A stretch of DNA of 64,000 nucleotides from contig NZ_CP054839.1 of assembly GCF_018141105.1 (NCBI RefSeq), forward strand, positions 372,001 to 436,000, written 5' to 3'. The notes under the pieces were generated by a model. The model saw nothing but the letters and a program-made list of their open reading frames with translations. It was not told where the DNA came from and made no database searches. The translations under genes and the position numbers were made by a program. Positions 43,645-55,308 of this stretch are shown here, piece by piece (within the stretch, counting starts at the first letter, position 1; each line of letters starts with the position of its first letter). The DNA is from Saccharopolyspora erythraea. GTDB taxonomy: Bacteria; Actinomycetota; Actinomycetes; Mycobacteriales; Pseudonocardiaceae.

Positions 43645-44229
43645 GTGGACCAGCTGTCCTTCTACTCGGCTGAGGCCCGGCACCCCCGCATCGCCGATCT
43701 CGCGGGGCTGCTGTGCGGGCCGGCGCAGGCGGTGGGGTTCGGGCGCGGCACCGCGGCGCGGCTCTCGGTCGTGGTCGACGACGAGTGGCGGGCCCGATCC
43801 CTGGTCCTGGCGTGCGCGGACCGCGGCGTGGAAGCCGAGCTGGGACGCTCCGACGAGGGCCGTCCGCTCGTGCGCACCGCCTTCCGCGCCGACCTCACCG
43901 AGCTCGCCCGCCACTGGCTGCGCGGTGCGGTGAAGTCGGTGCCCGCCGACTTCGCGCCGGACGGCTGCGCGCTGCGGCTCTGGGCGCTGACCGCGGGCAG
44001 GCTGGAGCCCGGCGGCTACCTGCTGGGCCTGGACCCGCACGCCCCCGAGACGCACGAACCGCTGGTCGCGGCGCTGGCCCGCAGCGGTCTGCCCGCCAGG
44101 TTCATCGGCGCCCGGGCCGGCGGACCGGCACTGCGGGTCACCGGGAAGCGCCGGATCGCCCGGCTGGCGGAACTGGTCGGACCGGTTCCCGATGGTGCGA
44201 TCGAGCGAACGTGGCCGCTGGTGTCCTGA
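43645..44229 (+). CDS. Conserved actinobacterial hypothetical protein (Rv3647c-like)
   Basis: A 194-residue protein of unknown function. N-terminal VDQLSFYSAEARHPRIADLA is followed by a mixed domain with ARLSVVVDDEWRARSLVLAC, ADLTELARHWLRGAVKSVPA, ALRLWALTAGRLEPGGYLLG and a C-terminal TGKRRIARLAELVGPVPDGA. It lies just upstream of topA, the place held by Rv3647c, a protein of similar length. GTG 43645 is selected for the conserved start and leaderless spacing; the longer ORF lacks support. No signal peptide or membrane helix. Confidence 0.82.
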   Translation: MDQLSFYSAEARHPRIADLAGLLCGPAQAVGFGRGTAARLSVVVDDEWRARSLVLACADRGVEAELGRSDEGRPLVRTAFRADLTELARHWLRGAVKSVPADFAPDGCALRLWALTAGRLEPGGYLLGLDPHAPETHEPLVAALARSGLPARFIGARAGGPALRVTGKRRIARLAELVGPVPDGAIERTWPLVS

Positions 44230-44509
44230 CGCGTTTGACGCACATCACGCCAGGTCAAGCAACGGAACACGGCCCGTGCCCGATACGTTTCTCAGGATGA
44301 CGAGCGCGAGCACCGTTGTGTTGTGTGCGACGCTGTTCGTCCCCGGCACGGCGTAATGGCCCGTGCACGGTGCACACTGAGGAACTTGGACGTGCCGGAG
44401 GTGCCTAGGGTTGCGAGGTGCTGACGACCCGAGGTGCCGAAGGCGTCGCCAGGGGTAGCTCGGGCAACACGAGGGAACGGAAGCCTCCGCGAGAAGAGAG
44501 CAGGTAAGC

Positions 44510-47350
<2,841 letters not shown>

Positions 47351-47419
47351 TTCCCCTGGCGACGGCGAGGCGCGCGGCGCAGACTTCGGCGCACACCCCG
47401 CCGACCAGGGGAGGCGGCG

Positions 47420-47770
47420 ATGCGAGACGCCTTGTCCGGCCCGGACGGCACGCAGCCGTTGACGCCACCGCCGACGTATCCGGACGTGCTCGCGGGCGGT
47501 GAGATCGTCCGCAGCCACATCCGGCCGGCGCAGCCGGTGGCGCCTCCGCAGCTGACCGAGCACGAGCGGTTGGCCGCGGTGCGGCCCCGGCGTGCGGCCC
47601 GGCATCCGGCCGAGCAGACGGAAGTGCGCGTCGAGCCCGCGAGCGACCAGCGCTCGGGCGGCGTGGCGGGCAAGGTCGTCGGATGCCTGACGATGCTGGT
47701 CGTGCTGGGCGGGGTCGCGCTGGGAGTGGTCCACCGCCTGCTGGAGGAGTTCGGAATCCTCGGGCCGTGA
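47420..47770 (+). CDS. Hypothetical single-pass membrane protein between topA and holB
   Basis: A 116-residue protein not matched to a known family. The N-terminal 80 residues are Pro/Arg-rich (PPPTYPDVLAGGEIVRSHIR) and probably cytoplasmic. One hydrophobic helix, GKVVGCLTMLVVLGGVALGVV, precedes a short C-terminal tail. The ATG has a convincing GGGGAGGCGGCG site. It occupies the gap where M. tuberculosis has an adenylate cyclase gene. Its function is unknown. Confidence 0.65.
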   Translation: MRDALSGPDGTQPLTPPPTYPDVLAGGEIVRSHIRPAQPVAPPQLTEHERLAAVRPRRAARHPAEQTEVRVEPASDQRSGGVAGKVVGCLTMLVVLGGVALGVVHRLLEEFGILGP

Positions 47771-47798
47771 CGGCCGCCGGCGCGTCGGCGCCGACCCG

Positions 47799-47804
47799 TA
47801 CAGT
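47799..47804 (+). promoter_or_regulatory. Putative -10 element of a leaderless holB promoter
   Basis: TACAGT with seven bases to the GTG at 47812. This supports a leaderless start for the delta prime subunit gene. Confidence 0.45.
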
Positions 47805-47811
47805 GCCCGGT

Positions 47812-49023
47812 GTGGACGTGACCCCGGAGCTGACCACCGGCGTGTGGGCCGACGTCGTCGGCCAGCCGGAAGCGGTGCGAACGCTGCGCGCGGCCGTGCG
47901 CGCCGCCGACCTGCTGGCTCGCGGCGAGCCCGCGCCGGCCGGAGCGATGACCCACGCCTGGCTGTTCACCGGCCCTCCGGGCTCCGGGCGCTCGGTCGCC
48001 GCCAGGTCCTTCGCCGCGGCGCTCCAGTGCACCTCCGGCGAGGGCTGCGGGCACTGCTCGGCCTGCCGGACGGTCCAGGCGGGCACGCACGCAGACGTGC
48101 GGGTCGTCGTGCCGGAGGGGTTGTCGATCTCGGTTTCGGAGATGCGGTCGCTGGTGCAGGCGTCGGCGCGAAGGCCGACGACCGGGCAGTGGCGGGTCGT
48201 GCTGATCGAGGACTCCGACCGGCTCACCGAGGGAGCGTCGAACGCGCTGCTCAAGGCGGTCGAGGAGCCCCCGGACCGGACGGTGTTCCTGCTCTGCGCG
48301 CCCTCGGACCACCCCGAGGACGTGTCGGTGACGATCCGCTCCCGCTGCCGTGTCGTGCAGCTCAAGACCCCCCGGCCGGACGCGATCGCGGAAGTGCTGG
48401 CCGAGCGCGACGGAATCGAGCCGGGGATGGCGCAGTGGGCCGCGTCGGTCAGCGGCGGGCACATCGGCCGCGCCCGCCGGCTGGCCACCGACAGCGAGGC
48501 GCGCGAGCGGCGGGAGGCCGTGCTCGGCGTCCCGCTGGGACTGCGCCGGTTCTCCGACGTGTTCACCGCCGCAGGCGGGCTGGTCAAGGCGTCGGAGACC
48601 GATGCGGTCGCGGCCAACGAGGACCGCAACGAATCCGAGAAGGAGGAGCTGCGCACCGCGATGGGCGCAGGCGGCACCGGCAAGGGAACGGCCTCGGCCA
48701 CGCGGGGCGCGAACGCGGCCATCCGGGAGCTGGAGAAGCGGCAGAAGTCCCGCGCGACCCGGTCGCAGCGCGACGCATTGGACCTGGCCTTGGTGGACCT
48801 TGCGGGCTTCTACCGGGACGTGCTGGTGGTGCGCTCCGGTTCGACGGCGGCGTTGAACCACCCCGACTTCGCCCGCTCGGTTTCGAAGGCGGCCGCGGAG
48901 TGGACGTCGGACTCGACCCTGCGCAGGCTGGAAGCGGTGCTCGCGTGCCGGCTCGCGCTGACCCAGAACGTCAAGCCGATCATCGCGGTGGAGGCGATGG
49001 CCGCCGCCCTGCACCGCGGCTGA
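47812..49023 (+). CDS. holB: DNA polymerase III subunit delta prime
   Basis: A 403-residue clamp-loader AAA+ subunit. WADVVGQPEAVRTLRAAVRA starts the domain. The P-loop is GPPGSGRS (Lys to Arg, as in non-hydrolysing delta prime), the zinc module CTSGEGCGHCSACRTV has four Cys, and the SRC motif is in IRSRCRVVQ. A charged insert (residues about 265-300) separates it from the C-terminal collar. GTG 47812 is preferred because of the leaderless promoter; GTG 47767 is an in-frame alternative overlapping the previous stop. Position matches Rv3644c. Confidence 0.93.
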   Translation: MDVTPELTTGVWADVVGQPEAVRTLRAAVRAADLLARGEPAPAGAMTHAWLFTGPPGSGRSVAARSFAAALQCTSGEGCGHCSACRTVQAGTHADVRVVVPEGLSISVSEMRSLVQASARRPTTGQWRVVLIEDSDRLTEGASNALLKAVEEPPDRTVFLLCAPSDHPEDVSVTIRSRCRVVQLKTPRPDAIAEVLAERDGIEPGMAQWAASVSGGHIGRARRLATDSEARERREAVLGVPLGLRRFSDVFTAAGGLVKASETDAVAANEDRNESEKEELRTAMGAGGTGKGTASATRGANAAIRELEKRQKSRATRSQRDALDLALVDLAGFYRDVLVVRSGSTAALNHPDFARSVSKAAAEWTSDSTLRRLEAVLACRLALTQNVKPIIAVEAMAAALHRG

Positions 49024-49131
49024 GTCGGCGCGCGGCCGGCCCGATCCGTGCACAGTGGACCACGGCTGTCGGCATCGGGCGGGATCGATGACCCGGATGC
49101 GCTTCCGGGGCGGATCAAGTGTTTTTCGAGG

Positions 49132-49890
49132 TCATCGCGCCAGCCATCCGCCGTCGACGACCAGGATGTGGCCGTTGACGTAGTCCGAGGCCGCGGACGC
49201 GAGGAACACGGCCGCGCCGACCAGGTCGTCGGGCCGCCCCCACCGGCCCGCCGGGATGCGCCTGGTGATCTCCTCGTTGCGCTCGGCGTCCTCGCGCAGC
49301 GCAGCGGTGAAGCCGGTGGCGATGTAGCCGGGGGCGATGGCGTTGACCTGCACGCCGTGCGGCGCCCACTCGTTGGCCATCGACTTGGTCAGCCCGGCCA
49401 CGGCATGCTTGGCCGCGGCGTAGGCGGGCACCATGACACCGCCCTGGAACGACACCAGCGACGCGATGTTGATGATCTTCCCGCTGCCGCGCGCCAGCAT
49501 CTGCCTGCCTGCGAGGCCGCTGAGCGCGAAGACCGAGTTGAGGTCGATGTCGAGCACCCGCTGCCAGTCGTCCAGACCGAGCTCGGCGACCGGGCCGCGG
49601 TGGACGATCCCGGCGTTGTTGACCAGCACGTCGACGTCCCGCGCGGCGAACACCGGCTCCAGCGCTTCCGCCGCGGCGCGCGGCTGGAGCAGGTCGACGG
49701 CCACCTGCTCGACCGCGGCGCCGTGGGAGCCGGCCTCCTCCGCGACCTCGCCGAGGTCGTCGCGGTGGCCCACCAGCACCAGGTCGGCGCCCGCCGCGGC
49801 GAGGCCGACGGCGATGGCCCGGCCGATGCCGGTGCGCGCGCCGGTGACCATCGCGGTCCGGCCGTCGAGGCGGAACAGCTCGGTGCTCAT
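49132..49890 (-). CDS. Short-chain dehydrogenase, KduD-like (2-deoxy-D-gluconate 3-dehydrogenase type)
   Basis: A 252-residue SDR: cofactor motif VTGARTGIGRAIAVGLA, NNAG in VDVLVNNAGIVHRG, catalytic Ser in IINIASLVSFQGG and the YxxxK in VPAYAAAKHAVAG. The LFRLDGRTAMVTG opening and NEWAPHGVQVNAIAPGYIAT resemble KduD/gluconate 5-dehydrogenase enzymes that oxidise keto-deoxy sugars. The substrate is not certain. It converges on holB and is apparently a single-gene unit. Confidence 0.88.
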   Translation of the reverse strand: MSTELFRLDGRTAMVTGARTGIGRAIAVGLAAAGADLVLVGHRDDLGEVAEEAGSHGAAVEQVAVDLLQPRAAAEALEPVFAARDVDVLVNNAGIVHRGPVAELGLDDWQRVLDIDLNSVFALSGLAGRQMLARGSGKIINIASLVSFQGGVMVPAYAAAKHAVAGLTKSMANEWAPHGVQVNAIAPGYIATGFTAALREDAERNEEITRRIPAGRWGRPDDLVGAAVFLASAASDYVNGHILVVDGGWLAR

Positions 49891-50073
49891 GGGGTTTCCT
49901 CCGTGCGTCCGGGTGGTTCGGCCGGTTTCGTCGGTCGCGGACCCGGCCAGGTGCCGACGGGATCATGGAACCCGGTTGTGGGGCGTGGAACAACCCGCCG
50001 TGCAGCGGTGCCTCGCTCCAGAGCGGTCCGTCGGCGGGGCAGGAGGACCGTGGTCGTCGTCGCCGTTGTTTCG

Positions 50074-51495
50074 TCAGTTCCGGCGTCTCGGCAGGGCGGC
50101 CACGAGGATCGTGCCGAGCAACAGCATCGCCGTTCCGGTCCAGAACAGCGGCACCGCGGAGTAGGCGCCGCTGGTCAGCGCGAGCGGCGGCGCTTTCGGG
50201 CCCTCCGCGATCGGTACGGGAGCGGGGTTCGTCGCCGGAGCGGCTTCGCAGACCACTCCGCCTTCCGGGGCGCCTGCCCTGGCCACCTGCTCGCCGAAGG
50301 AGATCTGCGCCAGCGAGGTCGGGATGCCGAGCCGGTCCGCGGGCAGGACGTGCAGGTCGAACATCCGCGCCCCGGCCCGCACCTCGGACCCCACGACGTC
50401 CTGGCGCAGCTCCCCGATGCTCAGCCGCACGACGCCGAGGTCGAGCTTGCGCGGGTCGAACGGCAGGTCCATCCGCGGCTTGGCGGCGTCGATCGTCCCG
50501 ATCTCCTCGCCGCCCTGCGACACCCGCAGAACCGGCGCTTGGTACTCCACAGTGGACGTCGCCGGGTCTCCGGTCGAGGTAGCCGTCAGCGTCGGCTCGC
50601 TGACGACGTCGATGCGCAGTTCGCGGTCGGTTCCGGAGAACAACCGGACGCTCGCGACGCTCATCCGCGACGTGGCCCGCACCGCCTTGCCCCGCTGGCC
50701 GGGGACGTCGACGAGCTGGACGTTCGAGTGCGCCTGCATCGCGTCGGGGACGTTCAGCAGCGACGCGCCGCCGCCCGCCGCACCGGTCAGTCCGGTCAGC
50801 TCGGCCGGGAACGACGGCAGCGCGTTGCCTGCCGACAGGCCGGCCAGCGAGGTCCTGGCATCGGCGATCGGCTCCACGCACGGTCCCAGCACCTCGTCCC
50901 ACCGCGCGTGCGCGCTGCCTTCGAGCACGCCGAGCTTCACCAGCCCGTCGAGCGGGGAGGCCGGCGGCTGGAGCTCGTTCACCGTGGGCTCGGGGTGGTC
51001 GGGTACGGCTGTCTGGCTCAGCGACAGCGGCGAGCGCGGTGCTTTGCCCTGGACGGCGAACCCGAAGGGCTGGGCGTCGGCCACCGCGCGCTCGTGCGCC
51101 AGGTACGCGCCGGAGTTCGCCTGCGCGCTGGCCAGGCCCATACCCAGCTCGGCGAGGGCCTGCTTGGGCAGGGATTCCTCGAAAGCCGGGTTGTCGAGGA
51201 TCGTGCCGGTGGGAACCGTCTTGGGCAGGATGCGGATCATGCCGATGCCGGTGCCCGCGTCGGCCACGATCGGCCCCGGCTGTGATACCGGCACCGACTC
51301 CGGGGGCTGCGTCGGGTCGTGCGGCGACGGACGCGGCGTCGTCGGCAACGTCGACTCCTGGGCCAGCGCGTCGCGCGCCAGCGCCTGCGGTGCGAGCGCG
51401 GCGGGCAGGCCCAGCCCGGCCACGGCCAGCGACGCCGTCGTGCAGACCGCCAAGCGGCGCATCGGGCGGTGACGCATCGGGCGGCTTGGTCGCAT
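50074..51495 (-). CDS. Secreted, C-terminally anchored hypothetical protein
   Basis: A 473-residue protein. A signal peptide (RRLAVCTTASLAVAGLGLPA, cleavage near ALA) is followed by a Pro-rich segment, then a long mixed domain with SAQANSGAYLAHERAVADAQ and VDVPGQRGKAVRATSRMSVA. It ends with one transmembrane helix, YSAVPLFWTGTAMLLLGTIL, before ALPRRRN. It is therefore exposed outside the membrane and anchored at the C-terminus. I recognise no enzymatic motif. The ATG at 51495 has GGAAGG seven bases upstream. It is divergent from tRNA-Thr. Confidence 0.8.
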   Translation of the reverse strand: MRPSRPMRHRPMRRLAVCTTASLAVAGLGLPAALAPQALARDALAQESTLPTTPRPSPHDPTQPPESVPVSQPGPIVADAGTGIGMIRILPKTVPTGTILDNPAFEESLPKQALAELGMGLASAQANSGAYLAHERAVADAQPFGFAVQGKAPRSPLSLSQTAVPDHPEPTVNELQPPASPLDGLVKLGVLEGSAHARWDEVLGPCVEPIADARTSLAGLSAGNALPSFPAELTGLTGAAGGGASLLNVPDAMQAHSNVQLVDVPGQRGKAVRATSRMSVASVRLFSGTDRELRIDVVSEPTLTATSTGDPATSTVEYQAPVLRVSQGGEEIGTIDAAKPRMDLPFDPRKLDLGVVRLSIGELRQDVVGSEVRAGARMFDLHVLPADRLGIPTSLAQISFGEQVARAGAPEGGVVCEAAPATNPAPVPIAEGPKAPPLALTSGAYSAVPLFWTGTAMLLLGTILVAALPRRRN

Positions 51496-51671
51496 CCGGC
51501 ATCCTTCCGATCGCAGCGTGTGCAGTGACCGGGGTCACTACGTCTGCTAACGACCACGCCTGCGCCCGGTAACGAACCGTTCGCCGAGGTGTGCGCCCGT
51601 GCCGCGGCGGGCCTGGCAGGAGGGGTCGTGCGAGTCCGCCGGGCGCCGCCCGCTACACTCGGACGCGCAAC

Positions 51672-51745
51672 GCCGCCTTAGCTCAGTCGGTTAGAGCGAC
51701 GCACTCGTAATGCGTAGGTCTGGGGTTCGACTCCCCAAGGCGGCT
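51672..51745 (+). tRNA. tRNA-Thr (anticodon CGT)
   Basis: A 74-base cloverleaf: acceptor GCCGCCT pairs with AGGCGGC, D-loop AGCTCAGTCGGTTAGAGC, anticodon loop CTCGTAA (anticodon CGT, decoding ACG), T-arm CTGGGGTTCGACTCCCC-AG and discriminator T. CCA is not encoded. The 3' half is duplicated at 55309-55355, marking this tRNA as an integration site. Confidence 0.97.
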
Positions 51746-51747
51746 CG
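51701..51747 (+). repeat. 47-bp att repeat, left copy within tRNA-Thr
   Basis: From the anticodon stem to two bases past the tRNA end, identical to 55309-55355. Bases before and after the two copies differ, so 47 bp is the full identity. It is the attachment site left by site-specific integration. Confidence 0.93.
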
Positions 51748-51751
51748 TTCT

Positions 51752-51789
51752 CACCAGGCGCTTTCCGGGAATCCGGGAAGCGCCTGGTG
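51752..51789 (+). terminator. Hairpin terminator after tRNA-Thr (island side)
   Basis: A 17-bp stem with one G-U pair (51752-51768 with 51773-51789) and a GAAT loop, 7 bases after the tRNA end, with a T-run a little further on. It lies inside the island, so the element supplied a new terminator for the tRNA. Confidence 0.75.
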
Positions 51790-52154
51790 GAGTTTCGGCT
51801 CATTTTTCAGTCTCAATAGCCCCGGTCGGCGGGGTTTACCTTCCCTGGGCGCGAGTACCGCTCGGTCGTGGTACCGATGCGTGACCCAGCGGTTTCGAAC
51901 GCCCACGCGGTGGCTGTATCAGTCCGGAAGCCACGGACGGCCAGCTGAACGACTTGCAGATCCAGATCGCCGCAAGCTGCACGAGCGCGCTGCGATAGCG
52001 AAGCGCGGATGCGGGCACTCAACGCCGCCCGGGGAGTGGTCGATGCTGGCTACCTCGACCAGACCGCCCGCATCCAGCTGTCCTGGATGCGGGTCATTCC
52101 GGTGGTTTGATCAGCTCGGAGCGGGGCGCTTCTCGCCTCATCGCAGTCCTACGA
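51790..52154. other. Left end of the island, mostly degenerate sequence
   Basis: Apart from the integrase-like remnant this stretch has only short, mutually interrupted frames. One plus-strand fragment ending at about 52110 (AGYLDQTARIQLSWMRVIPV) looks protein-like but has no start. Confidence 0.5.
51813..52022 (-). pseudogene. Possible C-terminal remnant of a tyrosine recombinase (integrase)
   Basis: On the minus strand, one frame ends SRIGTTTERYSRPGK and the overlapping frame carries PLGHAS at the same place. Joined by a one-base shift they give an LGH...TTERY sequence like the C-terminal active-site His and Tyr region of phage-type integrases. An integrase gene beside its att site is expected. 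The match covers only about 25 residues and the rest is unrecognisable, so this call is tentative. Confidence 0.4.
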
Positions 52155-52457
52155 TGTGGAATTCAGCAACAGCGCGACGAGGATCGCAATCGCCAGGAGG
52201 ATCAGGTAGGTCCAGGTGGCTGCGCGGGTGGTGCGGTGTTCGCTTGCGGCGACAGCGCTGAGGCCGATAGCTCCTACGACGCCGTAGGCGACGGCACCGA
52301 ACGTCGAGAAGCCTGCTTCGATCGTGATCTTCTTGGCGAGGAAGAGCGCCATCCCGGTCAGCGGGATGACCGCAAGCCAGATCAGGATGCCGAGTGCGAG
52401 CAGTATCCAGCCGATGGCGGTGGCGCCTGTCGCGGGCTTGGTCGAGTCGGTCTTCAT
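52149..52457 (-). CDS. Small membrane protein, third gene of ESX-effector cassette 2
   Basis: A 102-residue protein with three hydrophobic segments: AIGWILLALGILIWLAVIPL running into GMALFLA, FGAVAYGVVGAIGLSAVAAS, and TYLILLAIAILVALLLN. The ATG at 52457 lies four bases after the stop of the DUF1023 gene, so it is translationally coupled. It has no sequence likeness to the small membrane protein of cassette 1 but occupies the same position. Immunity, membrane targeting or lipid-partner roles are all possible. Confidence 0.72.
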   Translation of the reverse strand: MKTDSTKPATGATAIGWILLALGILIWLAVIPLTGMALFLAKKITIEAGFSTFGAVAYGVVGAIGLSAVAASEHRTTRAATWTYLILLAIAILVALLLNSTS

Positions 52458-52461
52458 GGGG

Positions 52462-54303
52462 CTACCCCTGGTTGTTCGGCGCGGGCTGCTGTCCCTGGTT
52501 GGCGACCACACGGGCCATGCCGTTCAGCGACTCATCGTAGGACCAGTAGTCGCCATGCCAGCCCCAGGCGTTTGTGGGCAGTTCCCGGCCGCCGAAGCCT
52601 GGGTCGGAGGGGTTCATTCCGAACCAGTGGTCGTCGTGATCGCCGCCTGGATTGCTGGGGCCGTCCCACGGCATCGGTGGTTCGTTGCTGTCGCCGGGGC
52701 CGTAGTCGGCCGGGTTCGGCGATGGTGTCGCGTAGTCGATGATGTCCATGCCGGAGGTACCGGACCACACGTGGTCGGGAGGCACGCCGAGTTCACTGGC
52801 GTGGTCGACGCCGACGCCAGGGGAGCCGATGAAAACGATGTTGTTGGCGTGCAAGCCGTGGTCCCGTGCTGCGTAGCCGACCTCGGTTGAGCCGTAGGAG
52901 TGGCCGATCACGGTGTTGTTGCTGGGCTGGTCGAGCTGGTGGCTTGCGCGGAGTCCTTCCTGGAACTGGGAGAGCCCCTTGCTGCCTTGCTCGGCGTACT
53001 TCTCGAACGAGGCGTCGATCAAGGTGGGTGGGGACTCGTAACCGGCGTAGGTGATGGAGGCGAAGGATTGCCCGGGAGCCATCGCGTGGGCGCGCTGCAT
53101 CACCCTGTCGGAGCTGTTGACGTAGTCGACGACATCGCCGAGGTCCGAGTAGGTGCCTGGCACCGTGGTCATGACGTTCTGCGCGGTGTCCGGATTGCCG
53201 TGCGCGATGATCGCCTGACCCCGGCCGCCCGAGGCCGTGGCGTCGATGCCGAGCAGGTAGTGATCAGGCTGCTGAATCTTCTTCTCGACCTTGTCCAGAC
53301 CCTCCAGCGCCTGCCGGATCTCCTCGGCTTGGCTCTCCAGCCGCTGCTTCTCGGCCGACATGCCGTCGCCGGGCTTGATGCTGTTGATCCCGTTCTGCAC
53401 AGCCCGGTACTTGGCTTCGAGCGCCGCGCGCTGGCTGGTGAGCAGTCTCACGTTCGCGTCATGCCGAACGAGGGTGGGAACGCCGTCTGCGCGCCCGACC
53501 AACTGCGGATACCGATCTACCAGGTCGGCTTTCTGCGAGGCCGAGAGAGACGACCAGCACGCCGACACTGCGGCCGGCCCCTGCTTCAGCGCGCCTTCGA
53601 ACATTCCGCGGCTTGCCTCGGCCGCACGGTTTTCCACCACCGTGGCGGCTTCGGCCAACGCTGCCCCGGCCGGGCTGGTTGGTTGCGCACCGGCCTTCGC
53701 CCACTCCGCGGCGTGGGGAATGCCTTCCAGGTTGGCGCGGCTGCCATCAAGGGCCCGGACGAGGTTCTCGTGCGCGGCCCGCTCCATCCCCCGCGCTTGC
53801 TGAACAGTCGCGTGGGCCTCAGCGAACGCAGCTTCCTTCTTCGCATGCAGGGCCTTGGCCGCGTCGAAGCCGGCCACCGCATCCGCATGAGCGGCGCTGT
53901 CCGCGGTGGACATAGGACCAGTCGGCCGTCCCGCTGCTTGCTGCGTGAACGGGGCAGGCGGCTGGATAGCATCGGCCAAGACTGTGAGCTCGCCGTCGCG
54001 GGCCACCTGCTTGGCCTGCTCCATCCGCGACTTGACCGTGTCGATCTCGTCGGACCAGCAATCGATCGCGCGCGCCACCGCTGGGAACAACGCGGCCAGG
54101 CCGTCGCCATCCTTTCCCTGCCCGGCAGCCCAGTTCTGGAAGGCATCCGACGCCGAACCTTCCCATTCGCCAGCAGCTTCCTTGCGCGCCTGGTGCTGTC
54201 CGGTGGCGACCTGCTCGGTGCCTGTGCCGTAGGCGCGGACTTGCTCGGCATAGGAGCGCATCGCTCCAGGATTGCCTGCGACCCAGGTGTTCAGCATGCT
54301 CAC
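52462..54303 (-). CDS. WXG-domain protein with DUF1023 alpha/beta-hydrolase domain (putative type VII effector)
   Basis: A 613-residue protein. Residues 1-100 form a WXG100-like hairpin with WEG at 47-49, followed by helical, coiled-coil-like regions to about 340. Residues about 350-600 are a DUF1023 alpha/beta hydrolase: LLGIDATASGGRGQAIIAHG, nucleophile elbow GHSYGS (Ser469), FIGSPGVGVDHASELG, and a C-terminal WHGDYW providing the probable catalytic His583. It has no signal peptide, as expected for a type VII substrate. The GTG at 54303 lies two bases after the EspC-like stop; ATG 54297 is an alternative. Target lipid or ester is unknown. Confidence 0.82.
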   Translation of the reverse strand: MSMLNTWVAGNPGAMRSYAEQVRAYGTGTEQVATGQHQARKEAAGEWEGSASDAFQNWAAGQGKDGDGLAALFPAVARAIDCWSDEIDTVKSRMEQAKQVARDGELTVLADAIQPPAPFTQQAAGRPTGPMSTADSAAHADAVAGFDAAKALHAKKEAAFAEAHATVQQARGMERAAHENLVRALDGSRANLEGIPHAAEWAKAGAQPTSPAGAALAEAATVVENRAAEASRGMFEGALKQGPAAVSACWSSLSASQKADLVDRYPQLVGRADGVPTLVRHDANVRLLTSQRAALEAKYRAVQNGINSIKPGDGMSAEKQRLESQAEEIRQALEGLDKVEKKIQQPDHYLLGIDATASGGRGQAIIAHGNPDTAQNVMTTVPGTYSDLGDVVDYVNSSDRVMQRAHAMAPGQSFASITYAGYESPPTLIDASFEKYAEQGSKGLSQFQEGLRASHQLDQPSNNTVIGHSYGSTEVGYAARDHGLHANNIVFIGSPGVGVDHASELGVPPDHVWSGTSGMDIIDYATPSPNPADYGPGDSNEPPMPWDGPSNPGGDHDDHWFGMNPSDPGFGGRELPTNAWGWHGDYWSYDESLNGMARVVANQGQQPAPNNQG

Positions 54304-54305
54304 TG

Positions 54306-54578
54306 CTACCGCCCCAGTTGCCGGAACATGCCGGAGTTGTCGTCGTCGGTCGAGGAGTAGTCCGCCTTGTTTGCGTCCAGATCCGCAGCCCCGCGGTGCG
54401 CGGTCTCGACGTATCCAGCGGCTGCGCGGAGCAAGTCGGCGACCGTGGCTGACACCGCAGCGCTCGAAGGTCCGGCATCACCCGGTGGGAGCGGCCGTGC
54501 CTTGCTCAGGTCATCGGTCGCGCGCTGTAAACCGCCCGCCATTTCTCCGAGTTTGGCCGGATCGATCCGGACCCCCAT
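54306..54578 (-). CDS. EspC-like type VII secretion target, cassette 2
   Basis: A 90-residue helical protein: MGVRIDPAKLGEMAGGLQRA, a Gly/Pro turn (LPPGDAGPSS) and a second helix VADLLRAAAGYVETAHRGAA, ending in an acidic tail DDDNSGMF. This two-helix EspC/DUF2580 shape pairs with the WXG protein encoded immediately downstream. The ATG at 54578 has an AGGGGAGGA site. First gene of the cassette in the tRNA island. Confidence 0.75.
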   Translation of the reverse strand: MGVRIDPAKLGEMAGGLQRATDDLSKARPLPPGDAGPSSAAVSATVADLLRAAAGYVETAHRGAADLDANKADYSSTDDDNSGMFRQLGR

Positions 54579-54790
54579 CAGCGTGTCCTCCCCTTGATCA
54601 CGGGAATGATCGTTGTATTGATCGTGGCGACCGTATCGAAGCGGTCAGAGGGTGAGGATGGGGTTTCTACTCATTCCCACGACGACCACCCGAACAGCTC
54701 AGATCGCTGTTCGGGTGCCACTGGACCAACACGCCGGACGCTGACCGACACGCCGAGGACTACAGCGGTGGCCGTGCTCGCGGCGTCGGA

Positions 54791-55137
54791 TTACTGGCGT
54801 GGGATGCGGCTCCCGCGCGGTGCGCGGGCCAGCCGGCGCGGTCGCTCGACGTTGGCCAACAGGAGCAGCCGCAGCACCGTGGAGGGATGGAGCTCGTGTT
54901 GCTGGGCCAGCACGGTGATGCGGGTGCCGTTGACGAAGCTGCGAGCCACGACGGCGGCTGGGGAGCGGTGCCGGGCGCGGCGGCCTCCGTCGGGAGGGCC
55001 GGAGCCTGCCGCTCATGAGTTCCGGACACGCCCGAGCCGGCCGCCCAGAGGAGGGCGATCGTCGTCAGGTTCAGTAGGGCGAGGGCTGCCACCGAGGCCA
55101 GGCGGGGCCGCCTCGGGATTCCCGTTCGGTCGTTCAT
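54791..55137 (-). pseudogene. Frame-disrupted small gene in the island
   Basis: From the ATG at 55137 one frame encodes a signal-anchor-like start (PRLASVAALALLNLTTIALLW) and then turns into Cys/Ser/Pro-rich text typical of a wrong frame. In another frame, from GTG 54949 to TAA 54791, the sequence reads VARSFVNGTRITVLAQQHEL and then HPSTVLRLLLLANVERP, a plausible helix-turn-helix. Either a frameshift has split one gene or two short genes overlap. Function unknown. Confidence 0.45.
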
Positions 55138-55308
55138 TCACTACTCCGCACGTCTGTCCACTGTGGTCGCGACGGGCAGCAAACGGCCAGCGCGCCTCGC
55201 TATTTGACGCTATGCCTCGCTGCCTATCGCGTGGTTGTCACAGGGGGTTTGACCTGCGGTGGAGCCGCCGCGCTACGCCACGCTTCGGGGTGCTATGAGA
55301 CGCGAAAT

